A DNA stretch of 64,000 nucleotides from positions 163,120,875 to 163,184,874 of the forward strand of contig CP136062.1 of NCBI GenBank assembly GCA_032622095.1, in the 5' to 3' direction. Positions 32,617 through 45,056 of this stretch are shown piece after piece. The notes beneath the pieces are model-generated. The model did no database searches. It was not told the origin of the DNA and saw only the letters and a list, made by a program, of their open reading frames with translations. Made by a program: the position numbers and the translations under genes. Every line of letters begins with the position of its first letter. Within the stretch, counting starts at the first letter, position 1. Origin of the DNA: Siphonodentalium dalli (lineage: Eukaryota; Mollusca; Scaphopoda; Gadilida; Siphonodentaliidae).

Positions 32617-33422
32617 TAATCACTGTTGTCGGATATCCATGCAACTTAAACGTCAGAAAATACCCATATGACACACAAAAATTGTTCCATGGAATTCGTG
32701 TATTACACTACGTTTGGACTGAATATGGAGCTAACATGCAAAGAGCACACGAAGGACATCGCAGACTTCTTCGTTCCGAATACCGAGTGGACACTGGCTA
32801 AGGTTTGGTGCGAAGTTCAATTTAACAGCGTCGTCAAGGTGCATATGCTGATCGAGAGGAAACCATTGTTCCAAATTGTGACCCTCGTCATTCCAATAAT
32901 TTGTCTGACATTGATGAACAGTTTCGCATTCTTATTACCGATAGAAGCGGGTGATCGCATTGGACTTTGCGTCACCATTTTCCTTGCATTTACGGTGTTT
33001 ATAAGTTTCATAAGCACGTCTCTTCCGGCGAGTTCTGATGATGTTCCGTATCTTTGCTACGTTCTTGTACTGCAGTCCGTCATCAGCATAACGACAATTT
33101 TCCTCAACGTAGTGCTGGTCAGAATCCACACCAATTCTCCAGAGTTCTACCAGAGAATACATGGCAACGGTGCTTCTGTGGAAAAACCGAGACCGTGGAA
33201 GTATATAGCATTAATGATTTGGAGAAAGAGAAAGAACCACTAACAGGAGATGATGATAAAGAAGCATCGTTGTCGAGCGCCGAGAAACAAGCTAACCAAC
33301 GGAATGAACGGGCAGAAAGATGTGTTGATTACTTCTTGTTCACTGTCACATTTTCCGTCTCGCTTGGAAGTTACGTCATATGTTTAGTCCTCAATATGGA
33401 GCTAGATAGTTGGACGCAATGA
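32617..33422 (+). CDS. Nicotinic-receptor-like Cys-loop channel, 3' exon(s)
   Basis: Ligand-gated ion channel subunit segment, a plasma-membrane pentamer component. It opens after a TTTCAG acceptor with ITVVGYPCNLNVRKYPYDTQ, the first half of the Cys-loop. A region ending IERKPLF leads to TM1 (IVTLVIPIICLTLMN). TM2 follows (GDRIGLCVTIFLAFTVFISF, with an acidic residue at the -1' position, as in cation channels), then TM3 (LVLQSVISITTIFLNVVLV), a short acidic cytoplasmic loop (LEKEKEPLTGDDDKE), and TM4 (YFLFTVTFSVSLGSYVICLV). The stop is at 33420. Only one cysteine (VWCEVQF) lies where alpha subunits have a CC pair. The frame changes twice: A5 at 32677-32681 is one base too long for the 13-residue Cys-loop, and near A5 at 33182-33186 one base seems missing. 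It is either a pseudogene or has sequence errors. The ligand is unknown. Upstream extracellular exons are not seen. Confidence 0.85.
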
Positions 33423-33750
33423 TTATTTATTTTTTGCAAACAAACATCTCGCTTTCAAACAGAACACCGACCATTTTGGATATATATAACCCGCTTAATT
33501 TTACTGTTGCACACAATGTGTTACAATGTGAACTGCTATTATGGTGTGATTAGTTTACGAAACTCGGCATTATCATAATTATGTTATGCGCGGATATTTT
33601 TAGTATAAGTCTTCTACCCAGCCCATGATACTTACTTGTCAAATATAAGGCGCAGAAATAACGCTGCATGTTTACACTCATCTATCGATATAGTCATTTA
33701 ATTCCATGACACCCTGGTCGTTATAACTCAACCAAATACATTCGCTGGTT
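33423..33750. other. Receptor 3' flank
   Basis: AT-rich sequence downstream of the receptor stop. No clear AATAAA is visible in the first 300 bases. Confidence 0.4.
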
Positions 33751-34161
33751 TAAATATACATAATCTGAATTAACGCTCATAATTACTAATTATTTGGCTT
33801 GGGTGTAAACAATATTTGATTCGATCATTCGAGTCGAGGAACCCACCCATCAAAGCTCAAGAGTTATCAGATATCGAATTTTGAAATCTGTTATTTTTCA
33901 CCACCTGGAATATTTGGCAGCCTGGCAAATATTCGACGAATGCCGATCGACATACTCTCGATACCAAATGTCGTTTAATATATAAAACTTTTTGGGCAAT
34001 TTTATAATATAGTTGAGAGTGGTTAGCACTATCTTTTGGCAATTAATCGATTATGGTAACTGAAGTGGCTTTTCAAGAAATGTTGTTGTTGTTGATGATG
34101 TTATTGTTGTTGTTGTTGTAGTCTGATGACATGGGGACGTCGAATCGGATTGTGTACCTTT
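33751..34161 (+). mobile_element. Family B element, copy
   Basis: Runs from AATCTGAATTAACGCTC through TTGGGTGTAAACAATATTTG, ATATTTGGCAGCCTGGCAAA and a GTTGTTGTTGTTG run to CGAATCGGATTGTGTACCTT. It lies about 330 bp downstream of the receptor stop. Confidence 0.75.
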
Positions 34162-34164
34162 AAT

Positions 34165-36733
34165 ATCTTGATAAATTTCTCCCCGATAACCAGGGGGAAG
34201 CGGAAAAGGATCCGGATATGTAGACGTGGTGGGTGGGTCATTTTTTCCGCAAGCTGAAAATGTTTTCCTGATGCTTTTTTTGTCAACGATGTCATCAATT
34301 TGATCCAGAAATGGCAATACAGGTTGTATACTGAAGTATATACTATATAAATTTAGTGTTATATAGGAGTGGGTTGTCACTTCAAACCCCATACTGAACC
34401 CCCTCAGTTGGGTGCATAGAATTCATCAATGTTTCGTGATCCGAAAAAAATGTGTCCTTCAAGACTTCATTACGTGTGTATCATAACAGTGTCGTCCCTT
34501 TTTTCCGAAGTTTCCATACTCCGAATGTCCTGTACTACGAAGGTCCAATACTACGATAGCGCGCGTATCAAAAGAGTAGGGTGGGGTACACACAAACACC
34601 CTCTATTTCACGCGATGATTATGTTGCTCTGAAGGTCACTGATCGGTATAATATGTAGTGGGTGCTCATCATCGACGCCGTGTTGAGGTTACTGGTTTAG
34701 CAAGGAAATTGTTTTTAAGATATCTAAATTATATAATTATACATATGTATACATGCGCGCAGAGTGCGGGCATGTTAGCGGAGAAATACATGTATATAAC
34801 TCTGTATATGAGGACAACTGAGGCAGATGGCATGTTATATTTAAGGATAACAAATGACCATTTTCATGTTAACCAGTTATCAACCAGTCCTCGTTAAGAC
34901 TTAGTACATATTGTACTATGCCTATTCGATATCTGATGACTTAATTACCTCTTATACATGTGTATACACTATTTATATTACACGCAACGCTAACGATGCT
35001 ATATGATCATATATCCCATACACTTATGAAGGCACATATCATGCTCAAGATTATGTATAGTAGCCCCCTATTTCTCGACCCATGATATACTGTCGAGCAC
35101 CATAATCAAAACAAAGTCACTCGAACATTCGCAGTTAGACGATAAATTAACATGGTATTTTACACTTTTACATGGTGTATATTGATTCATTATATTTTGG
35201 CATGGCTGGGTTATGGTGATATAAGCAATTGTCGATTGTAATCGAATCTATGTTCGTTTAATATGTTCGTGGGTGGATACCTGTATACATATGTACTATG
35301 TTCTACATTATGCATGTTACTGCATGTTTCCTTGTACCATGTAACAATGGCTGGAATGAATAAACAATAAGAAAAAATCAGTATACTGATTGCAGCGATT
35401 TGAGTAAATAAACATGTTTATGTTGTTACATTTTACTTTACTTGGGTTAAAAGCAGGCTAACAATGTTTGATCAATGGTGTGTGCCGGGCTGATATGTGA
35501 AGAACTACATTGTATGCACTCTTATACTATACTTTAATATCAACGGGCCATTTTCAACTGTGAAACTTGTTCTTGGTGCGCATTTAAGATGAACAGTGGC
35601 TTGCATTGGTCGGGGGTGAGACACCAGGAACCGGCGTCCAATAAATTACGGAACTATGATATATACGGGTGTGTTGAGAGACCCACTCAGCTTCAACACT
35701 CGTGTGCCTTGCAACCACACCAATGTACTTTACGTCTCGAAAACTACGATCAGTGACTGTCTGACGAAAGTTTGATATACAATGCTGCCACGATGTTTCC
35801 CAGACAACAAATTGTACCTCCCTATTATGTATTAGCGCAGGCACATAAAACGGCCGAATTGATTCAAATGTGGATCCGAAACAAGGGCTGAGTATAAATG
35901 AGCCATATTGATGACCACGTTAACTGCCCGGACGGTGTCGGGACATATAATAAAGCAGACGCGGTATAATGTCCTCCTAATTTATCAGGCGCGAGACTAC
36001 CACAGACTGGCGGCTAATTGTGGTAATTAGGACCGTGGTTCCCAGGTCATTTCGTCTTGATTTGAAGTTTTCCATGATGTGTTTTGGTATTTAATGGAAT
36101 CTACTTTGTTGCATGGCTCGAGGCTTCGACGCATGGAACCATAGGCAAGGAATGCCGTCTCCCAGCAAATCCCAGCCCTATGCATCGTGACGTCACTAAG
36201 TCTTATTATAGGAAAGCGGAAACACATACAACGCTGTTTACTGCTGGGTGATTCCGATGTCCATTTACCGTACGGTCGGAAGTAGTATTTTTTTTTCAAA
36301 AAGTATTTGACAAAAGAGACATCTCATTCGCTCATTCGAGCAGAGTTGCAATCACTCTTAGATCAAAATATATTGGATAGAAAACAGCATATATGACATG
36401 ATACCCCTATTATATAATTAAAAAACATTGCATGTTTCCTTATCTCTCACTCGTTACATATCACTTGGCATCGTGCCAACAAAATGACCACGCGTCTACA
36501 CATTGATTCAGGCGGATTAATAATATTTCGAAAGCCGCCAGTGACAACAGCACAAAACAGTGCAAAAATGATTGCTTTATTCATTAAAGTTAAATTATTG
36601 TCCAACTTCGTTGCTCTAACGAAATTCGACACAAAAACAATTAGAACAAGTTGAGGAATACGCTGTAAGTGTATGAACGATTTTGATTTGTTCAAAAGGC
36701 ATACAGCTCTAGTTTTGTTCATGTGATATGTAA
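34165..36733. other. No supported gene
   Basis: ORFs up to ~110 codons lack recognisable domains and composition unlike background. No tandem array or RNA gene was seen. The right part (36330-36730) is plain AT-rich DNA. Confidence 0.45.
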
Positions 36734-36880
36734 GATCTTCAACGAGTTATGTTGGGGTATAAGATTTCATGAAACGCGTTTGATACATTTGATTCACAAC
36801 TCGTCTACGACTCGTTGTGAATCAAATTTATCAAACTCGTTTCATAAAATCTTATATCCCAACATAAATCGTTGGAGATC
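36734..36880. repeat. Foldback, ~70-bp arms
   Basis: GATCTTCAACGAGTTATG ... GATTCACAACTCGT pairs with ACTCGTTGTGAATC ... CATAAATCGTTGGAGATC. The loop is only a few bases and there are about ten mismatches. This is probably a decayed MITE of the single-hairpin kind. Confidence 0.8.
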
Positions 36881-36899
36881 CTCTATATATATGTGTATG

Positions 36900-39075
36900 T
36901 ATGTGTGGCTTGTGTAATCCCTAACGACGACAAACGTTTGATATGTATGTGTGGCTTGCATAAGATACCTTAACGACGACAAACGTTATATATGCCTGTG
37001 TGGCTTGCATGATATACATGAGCGACGACAAACGTTTTATATGTCTGTGTGGCTTGCATGATATACCTTGACGACGACAAACGTTTTATATGTTTGTGTG
37101 GCTTGCATGATATACCTTGACGACGACAAACGTTTTATATGTTTGTGTGGCTTGCATGATATACCTAACGACGACAAACGTTTTATATGTCTGTGTGGCT
37201 TGCATGTTATACCATAACGACGACAAACGTGTGTGGCTTGCATGATATACATTAACGACAACAAACGATATATACGTCTGTGTGGCTTGCATGATATACC
37301 TAACGACGACAAACGTTTTATATGTCCGTGTGGCTTGCATGATATACCTAACGACGACAAACGTTTTATATGTCTGTGTGGCTGGCATGATATACCTAAC
37401 GACGACAAACGTTTTATATGTCCGTGTGGCTTGCATGATATACCTAACGACGACAAACGTTTTATATGTCCGTGTGGCTTGCATGATATACCATAACGAC
37501 GACAAACGTTGTATATGTCTGTGTGGCTTACATGATATACCTTAACGACGACAAACGTTTTATATGTCTGTGTGGCTTACATGATATACCTTAACGACGA
37601 GAAACGTTTTATATGTCTGTGTGGCTTACATGATATACCTTAACGACGAGAAACGTTTTATATGTCTGTGTGGCTTACATGATATACCTTAACGACGACA
37701 AACGTTTTATATGTCTGTGTGGCTTCCGTGATATACATTAACGACGACAATCGTTTTATATATATGTGTGGCTTGCATGATATACCTTAACGACGACAAT
37801 CGTTGCATATGTCTGTGTGGCTTACATGATATACATTAACGACGACAAACGTTTTATATGTCTGTGTGGCTTGCATGATATACATGAGCGACGACACATG
37901 TTTTATATGTATGTGTGGCTTGCATGATATACCTTAACGACGAGAAACGTTTTATATGTCTGTGTGGCTTGCATGATATACATGAGCGACGACACACGTT
38001 TTATATGTATGTGTGGCTTGCATGATATACCTTAACGACGAGAAACGTTTTATATGTCTGTGTGGCTTGCATGATATACATTAACGACGACAAACGTTTT
38101 ATATGTCTGTGTGGCTTACATGATATACATTAACGACGACAAACTTGTATATGTCTGTGTGGCTTGCATGATATACCTTAACGACGACAATCGTTTTATA
38201 TGTCTGTGTGGCTTGCATGATATACCTTAACGACGACAAACTTTTATATGTCTGTGTGGCTTGCATGATATACCTTAACGACGACAAACGTTTTATATGT
38301 CTGTGTGGCTTGCATGATATACCTTAACGACGACAATCGTTTTATATGTCTATGTGGCTTACATGATATACATTAACGACGACAAACGTGTTATATGTCT
38401 GTGTGGCTTGCATGATATACCTTAACGACGAGAAACGTTTTATATGTCTGTGTGGCTTACATGATATACATTAACGACGACAAACGTTTTATATGTCTGT
38501 GTGGCTTGTATGATATACCTTAACGACGACAAACGTTTTATATGTCTGTGTGGCTTACATGATATACATTAACGACGACAAACTTGTATATGTCTGTGTG
38601 GCTTGCATGATATACCTTAACGACGACAATCGTTTTATATGTCTGTGTGGCTTGCATGATATACCTTAACGACGACAAACTTTTATATGTCTGTGTGGCT
38701 TGCATGATATACCTTAACGACGACAAACGTTTTATATGTCTGTGTGGCTTGCATGATATACCTTAACGACGACAATCGTTTTATATGTCTATGTGGCTTA
38801 CATGATATACATTAACGACGACAAACGTTTTATATGTCTGTGTGGCTTGCATGATATACATTATCGACGACAAACGTTTTATATGTCTGTGTGGCTTGCA
38901 TGATATACCTTAACGACGACAATCGTTTTATATGTCTGTGTGGCTTACGTGATATACATTAACGACGACAAACGTTTTATATGTCTGTGTGGCTTGCATG
39001 ATATACATTAACGACGACAATCGTTTTATATGTCTGTGTGGCTTACATGATATACATTAACGACGACAAGCGTTT
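36900..39075. repeat. 49-bp minisatellite with higher-order repeat
   Basis: About 44 units of a ~49-bp repeat (TTAACGACGACAAACGTTTT ATATGTCTGTGTGGCTTGCA TGATATACC). Common variants are ACATG for GCATG, GAGAAACG for GACAAACG and CATTAACG for CCTTAACG. A nine-unit block recurs almost exactly at a 439-bp offset (around 38099-38287 and 38538-38726), including a unit shortened to ACAAACTTGTATATG. Reading frames through the array are repetitive and not taken as genes. Confidence 0.95.
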
Positions 39076-39831
39076 TGGTTTAATTTGTTTGGGTTTTTCG
39101 TCGTTTAAGTATTCATGTATCACGACACTGGGCGTTTTTCCCCCACACATATTCACTAATGGGGGGTTCCTACGGTTGCTGTGAGACATGGTATCTGCAG
39201 AAATAGCTTAATTGGTTTATCAGAGCTTCCCATTATGTTATAACTAGTTTAAACAGTTTAACTCTCGATTGATTTAGGTTGAACTGCTTGCTCAATTTAA
39301 CATTTAAATATTTAAAAAAAATTACTGTATTTTTTAAAATTGAACTGCTTGCTCAATTTAACAGTTACAAAATAGTAATTTTTAAACCAAACTCAAAATT
39401 TAAAAAAAACAAACTCCGTTATAAACATCCGCCAGTGTACCTCGAGGCACTACACCAAATAGGTTGAAATCTGTTCAGGGGTCTGAGAGAAAAATCGCGA
39501 GCAGACAGATCCTACTCTTTTATGCATATATAGCTGCACCGGAGAACATCTCTTCGCCTTTAATTGTGAAAATATGACAAATGTTATGCAAAATGAAGAA
39601 CAGTGTTATAATAATGGATAAATTTCCAACATCATGGCGCAAATAGAAATTTCAGTACATTATCATTTGACAACACAGGCGTTGATTGAATTTAGCCAAT
39701 ATAACACTGAATGTACGAATGAATATCCAAATTATATGGTAAATACAGATGGCATCAGAATGTACAATGCAGCAAACGAACGACTCAGTCGCTGGTTGGT
39801 CTAATATATCTTCTAATAATTATTTGATTAA
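39076..39831. other. No gene; mobile-element-like segment at 39280-39510
   Basis: Holds two copies of TTGAACTGCTTGCTCAATTT (about 39280 and 39341), then the CATCCGCCAGTGTACC/ACTACACCAAAT/GCAGACAGA segment, which also occurs near 3740-3850. Likely the end of a dispersed element. Confidence 0.45.
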
Positions 39832-40223
39832 CCCTTTACCCAACAGAATGGTCCTGTGCCAATGCATTCTCTTATATATGCGAGTCGACCATAGGTCGCC
39901 TCGCATATATAAGAGAATGCATTGGCTTAACACATTAAAAATTATAAAATTGTTAAAGAATGTAAGAAAAAATGGTAAAAAGTGTTAAAAAAAGATTTTT
40001 TTTAGGCCAATGCATTCTCTTATATATGCGAGGCGACCTATGGTCGACTCGCATATATAAGAGAATGCATTGGCACATGGCATAACTGTAACTATCGCAA
40101 TGTGGTCAAGGAGCCGGTTCCAATGATATCCATATTTGTATGGTTCTATTGAGACAGACCGAAGATATTTTAGGCTGTTGAAGCTTTATTTGGCCGGTTT
40201 TGGCCGGTTTGTTGGGTAAAGGG
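39832..40223 (+). mobile_element. Family A MITE, copy 4
   Basis: TTAA at 39828-39831 and 40224-40227. 392 bp with both hairpins intact. Confidence 0.93.
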
Positions 40224-40227
40224 TTAA

Positions 40228-40701
40228 CAGCTGTGGAAAGGCCTATTGGCCGAGTAAGAACCACACACAGAGGGTTACTGCTAACGGGGAATCACTCCAT
40301 TGCACGTTATGTCCAACGTCATCAATTCGCAACTGGCAGTCTGACAAACTTTCCCAAAATAAACGAGTCAGCCTTTGATCACAAATCCGTTATCATCTGG
40401 AATCGAAGCAGTTTCGCATGCAGTCGCTGGCAGTTCATGGCCGTCTACTCCAGCGTAATTATTGGTTCAAGAACTTCAATTTCATACAAGTGAGCTTGTA
40501 AGCGTATGTAACCAGTGGTCATATCTATATAGATGCAGAGCGTATATACACTACGTTACGGAGAAGTTATTGGTCTTAGCGGTCACAATATGTTTTTGTG
40601 ACCAAATATCGCAATGTTGAAAAGGAGATAGAGAGGATCTCAAATATAACGAGTTGAAGATCTTTTATATCACATGAAAAAAACTAGAGCTTTATGCCAT
40701 T
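40228..40701. other. No supported gene
   Basis: Short interval between two family A copies. Joining the open frame across the MITE at 39832-40223 gives only a short peptide that matches nothing known to me. Confidence 0.35.
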
Positions 40702-40705
40702 TTAA

Positions 40706-41023
40706 CCCTTTACCCAACAAACCGGCCAAAAACGGCCAAATAAAGCTGCAACAGCCTAAATTATCTTGGGTCTGTCTCAATAAAACCATACAAATATGGA
40801 TATCATTGGAACCGGCTCATTGACCACATTGTGATGGTTACAGTTATGCCCTGTGCCAATGCATTCTCTTATATATGCGAGTCGACCATAGGTCGCCTCG
40901 CATATATAAGAGAATGCATTGGCCTAAAAAAATGGCATTCTCTTATATATGCGAGGCGACCTATGGTCGACTCGCATATATAAGAGAATTCATTGGCACA
41001 GGGCCATTCTGTTGGGTAAAGGG
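40706..41023 (-). mobile_element. Family A MITE, copy 5, spacer-deleted
   Basis: TTAA at 40702-40705 and 41024-41027. Only 318 bp: the spacer between the hairpins is reduced to GGCCTAAAAAAATGG and part of the second hairpin's first arm is lost. Reverse orientation. Confidence 0.9.
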
Positions 41024-41027
41024 TTAA

Positions 41028-41697
41028 CGAAAAATCCTTGGCTGAGACGCTTCACAGCCGCACACGACAGTATTGCGCGCTCTGGGGCTGACGACGGAAA
41101 ATATGCACACACTCCCCCCCCCCCCCCCCATTTGCCTCGGTTTTGTGTCTATTTTCGTTAGTAGGGCAAGAATTTAACTTTAATAAACAGAGCGCATTCA
41201 TTTTACATTGTCTGGTGTTTGTTTCATGCACGGCTTTTCGAAATAGTATTATGCAACTGATCAATGTGAAGACGCGCGGTCATTTTGTTGGCGCAATGCG
41301 AAGTGATATAACTAGTGAGAGATACGGAAATATGTAATGGCTTTTTTAATGATATAATAGGGATTTCGTGTGATATATCCTAATATTAAGCATAAAATAT
41401 TGTAATATCTAGCGAAAATATCACACTTAAGTGAGTTTACGTTTTGAAATACAAGAACAAGAACACAACACAAAGAAAGTTAATATTTACAAGCATTTTG
41501 CCTGACAAAAAAAACGTATATAGATCCAAGACACATGAACGCAGTCACTCAATACGTAGTGTTTGAGAATGGTATCTCGGTATAGATATTACGTAGCGAA
41601 AGATTAACACCCGAAGGGCAATATTTACATCTGATTGCATGGAAAAGTTCGTCGTAGTTGTTGTACTGCTGACCACAGACGCATGATTTCAAAGTTG
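41028..41697. other. No supported gene; C-tract at 41114
   Basis: C run at about 41114-41129. ORFs here are short and unassigned. Confidence 0.4.
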
Positions 41698-41846
41698 AAT
41701 GATGATGATGATGGTGGTGGTGATGATGATGGTGATGATGACGATGATGGTGATGGTGGTGGTGATGATGATGATGATGATGATGGTGATGCTGATGGTG
41801 ATGATGATGATGATGGTGATGGTGATTGTGATGATGATGGTTATGG

Positions 41847-41881
<35 letters not shown>

Positions 41882-41940
41882 GTGATGATGATGGTGGTGA
41901 TGGAGATTATGATGGTGATGATGATGGTGATGGTGATGTG
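41698..41940. repeat. (GAT/GGT)n trinucleotide repeat
   Basis: About 240 bp of GATGATGATGGTGGTG-type sequence, interrupted only by point changes. Different frames read as poly-Asp/Gly, poly-Met/Val or, on the minus strand, poly-His. This is simple-sequence DNA, and coding is unsupported. Confidence 0.93.
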
Positions 41941-42983
41941 AAGCTGTCAAGGAAACAATACGTTTTTAGCAATACGTTAATAACAAGTTAATGAGGGAAC
42001 ACAGCGCCCGTGCCTGAACATAATCAATGCATGTTGTTTAGTGTTATTTTTCGTTGATGGAAAACAAAATAGACGAACGACTCGCTGTTACAGTAAATGT
42101 TTATAAACAATGCATGGTTACAAAATGTGTCACTGGAGGATTATTGATAATGAAAGTAACAACAAATTCGTTAATATTTTTTTCGTTGTGATAATGCTTA
42201 ACAAATGTGACATAACAATCAGCTTATATATAGCCCATGCAAACGCCTAAGTTGGGGCACTTAAGATGCGCTCTCGAAATCGCTACAATGGCGCGCCTGT
42301 TTGTACATATATTATGATTTACTAATCACTTGTTCTGACTGGTACTATAGCAACACGTTTGTTCAAAACTTAAGGGGTATGGACATTGTTCTGATTATAC
42401 GATATACACGTTTGTGAGCAAACATCGGGCGCAGACATGTTTGATGTTTTTTTTATGATGGATAGACAACTCATTCTGGTGTGTCTTTATTTTAGCTGTG
42501 TGTATTGACTATCGACCAACGTACCATCTAGTTATAGCAGGCCGTGTCCCATTGAATTAAAACCGTCGCTTCTGTAAATGTTTGCAATTAATATTCACAA
42601 ATTGATTATGCCAGTATACCTCAAATGCTTTTACTTGTGTCGACATAATCTGCTCAAACAGAACTAAAAGGTTCGCGTGCTATATAGTAGATAGGGGAGC
42701 AAAAACCACAAACACCATTTGCCACAGAGCAACGCTACGTCTATCATGTACACGAAAATAGTTGCGCGTTTTCATAGAAACGACATTTACAACCAATAAC
42801 GTTTTCCGCAAAATACTATGAATATACCCACTTTCAACAAACAGGTGTGTCCTATGGACAGTCGTTGGTACGGCGTGTGACCTTTCGCACCAACTTAATG
42901 GGACATGCATGGCTAATTTGAACCTCCAAATTATGTACCTATATGCAGTTTGTAAGGAGTGATATGATAGGTTGATAAGTACA
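41941..42983. other. No supported gene
   Basis: AT-rich, no recognisable domain, array or RNA. Confidence 0.45.
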
Positions 42984-43088
42984 CGAAATACCGGTACAGA
43001 AATACCGATACAGAAATACCGATACAGAAATACCGATACAGAAATAAAGAAATACCGATACAGAAATACCGATACAGAAATACCGATA
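42984..43088. repeat. 14-bp tandem repeat
   Basis: About seven copies of CAGAAATACCGATA, with one irregular junction (CAGAAATAAAGAAATACC). Confidence 0.9.
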
Positions 43089-43177
43089 TATGCATGCTTT
43101 AAATACTCTGGAAAAGAAACTCGCCAATGTCATAACAATTTCCCAGCTGTTTTCAATTATCCACACATACGTGAGGC

Positions 43178-43390
43178 AAACGCTCTTTATTTTTACATAT
43201 CACAAATATGATAACAAGGAACACTCTTTAATTTTACATATCACAAATAGGATAACAAGGAACGCTCTTTATTTTTACATATCACAAATAGGATAACAAA
43301 GAACGCTCTTTATTCTTGGCATATTATAAATATGATAACAAGGAACGCTATTTATATTTACATATCCACAAATTTATATAACAAGGAACG
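43178..43390. repeat. 41-bp tandem repeat, about five copies
   Basis: Unit CGCTCTTTATTTTTACATAT CACAAATATGATAACAAGGA A, progressively diverged to the right. Confidence 0.9.
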
Positions 43391-43479
43391 TTTTTGATTG
43401 CTCCATGCTGACTTTACTAAAGTCTATGACTTAACAATTTCGTGATGGGAGTTGCGCTTGTGCAGCATTAATGATCAAG

Positions 43480-43655
43480 TGTCAATGCATTATCTGATAT
43501 ATGCGAGTCTCCCTTTAGAGAGTCTTACATATATTAGAGACTGCACTGGCATACAAGGTCATTGTAACTATTTTAGACCAATTACATTCTCTTATATATG
43601 CGAGGTTCTCTATACATTGGAGACTCGCATATATAAGATAATGCATTGGCACAGG
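43480..43655. mobile_element. Ancient diverged double-hairpin element
   Basis: Two hairpins related to the family A core (GTCAATGCATTATCTGATAT..., ATTCTCTTATATATGCGAGG...) with a short spacer. Outer CCCTTTACCCAACA ends are absent. The hairpin centres read GAGTCTCC...GAGAGTC and GAGGTTCTC...GGAGACTC in place of the young GAGTCGACC...GGTCGCCTC, yet remain self-complementary. Confidence 0.75.
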
Positions 43656-43934
43656 GTCTTCGCAAAGTTTCAGGAATCTCCAGTCATGAAATTGTTAATG
43701 GGTATTGATGGAATATATAAAGTCAGTATCATGGTATTTAACGTAGATATCAATCTAGTTTGATCCTTGGAACCGGACAAAAGCGAGCATGACTTCAGGC
43801 TTCAAACCGCCAAATATGCACTGTGGGGGATGTGTTCCTCGAAAATCCATTCCGCCCGAGCAAATATTGATTCCGTTGTGAGTTATTCCGCTTGTCGACC
43901 GAGCAATTTTCAAATTTACCAGCCGAAAATTTTT

Positions 43935-44262
43935 AAGAAGCATAATCCGATTAAGCTCCGCGCAAATACTATTTATTTGGATTCCATCCAGACTTATTAG
44001 TGGCCCAGTAAAAAGTCGACGAGCCGACGGTCTCGGACCAAATTGCGGATGAACATGGATAACTCTATAATCAAGAGGCTTTGTGTTGATAATAAGGCCA
44101 AATTTCGTCGAACAACATGTTGATAAATAACGTTTGGGCAATTTTATACTATAGTTGACAGTGGTTAGCATTATTTTTGGGCAATTAATCGATTCTGATA
44201 ACTGAAGCGGCATTTCTATAAATGTTGTTGTTGTTGTTGTTGGAATCTGATTATATGGTCCA
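43935..44262 (+). mobile_element. Family B element, diverged copy
   Basis: Contains CATAATCCGATTAAGCTC, GGGCAATTAATCGATTCTGA and TGAAGCGGCATTTC, then a GTTGTTGTTG run. It lacks good terminal repeats. Confidence 0.65.
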
Positions 44263-44330
44263 CGTGTGCACGATTTCGTATAACACGTGAATTCTCGTCA
44301 TTTCGACTTTACGTGTCAGCAATACATTTT

Positions 44331-45056
44331 AAAGATGGTCTATCTCTTTCTAAATACGTTGTGTATAGTTTCCGGGGTATAAACTAATACATATAAGTCT
44401 AAGACACCTATATCAGGAAACGCTTCTGTCAATTAATATCCATATTTTCTTATATAATGCGTTAACCCTTTACCCAACAGAAGGGCCCTGTGCCAATGCA
44501 TTCTCTTATATATGCGAGTCGACCATAGGTCGCCTCGCATATATAAGAGAATGCATTGGCTTAACACATTAAAAATTATAAAATTGTTAAAGAATGTAAG
44601 AAAAAATGGTAAAAGGTGTTAAAAAAAGATTTGTTTAGGCCAATGCATTCTCTTATATATGCGAGGCGACCTATGGTCGACTCGCATATATAAGAGAATG
44701 CATTGGCACAGGGCATAACTGTAACTATCACAATGTGGTCAAGGAGCCGGTTCCAATGATATCCATATTTGTATGGTTCTATTGAGACAGACCGAATATA
44801 TTTTAGGCTGTTGAAGCTTTATTTGGCCGGTTTTGGCCGGTTTGTTGGGTAAAGGGTTAATGAAGTGGGACATTTTTTCGTTACTATCTTTAGATAGAGT
44901 TATCCCGCATGCTACGCAAACGGACGCGAGTCGTAAAGTGTTCCAATGGATTCTATGTATATTATACCAGAACATTCTAAATACAATCAATATTAATTTA
45001 TAGAAGCGTTTCAGGACAGGGGTAACACCTGTAATAGGGAGAGATAGACCATCTTT
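44331..45056. mobile_element. Family C inverted-repeat element, split by a MITE
   Basis: Outer ends AAAGATGGTCTATCTCT and AGAGATAGACCATCTTT are inverted repeats. Inside, TTTCCGGGGTATAAACTAAT and CAGGAAACGCTTCTGTCAAT on the left mirror ATTTATAGAAGCGTTTCAGG on the right. The family A copy at 44466-44856 sits in the middle, and without it plus one TTAA the element is ~331 bp. Related to 57475-57854. Confidence 0.7.
44466..44856 (+). mobile_element. Family A MITE, copy 6
   Basis: TTAA at 44462-44465 and 44857-44860. 391 bp, both hairpins intact. Inserted inside a family C element. Confidence 0.93.

Noticed and set aside
2388-39075. Possible CRISPR-like arrays
   Set aside because: The arrays are pure tandem repeats without unique spacers of constant length, and the DNA is eukaryotic. 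The 10-bp optional insert at 30032-31641 is constant in sequence, so it is not a spacer.
41549-41950. 133-codon histidine-rich minus ORF
   Set aside because: It is the GAT/GGT trinucleotide repeat read on the minus strand. The flanking codons match no protein, and equally long open frames exist on the plus strand.
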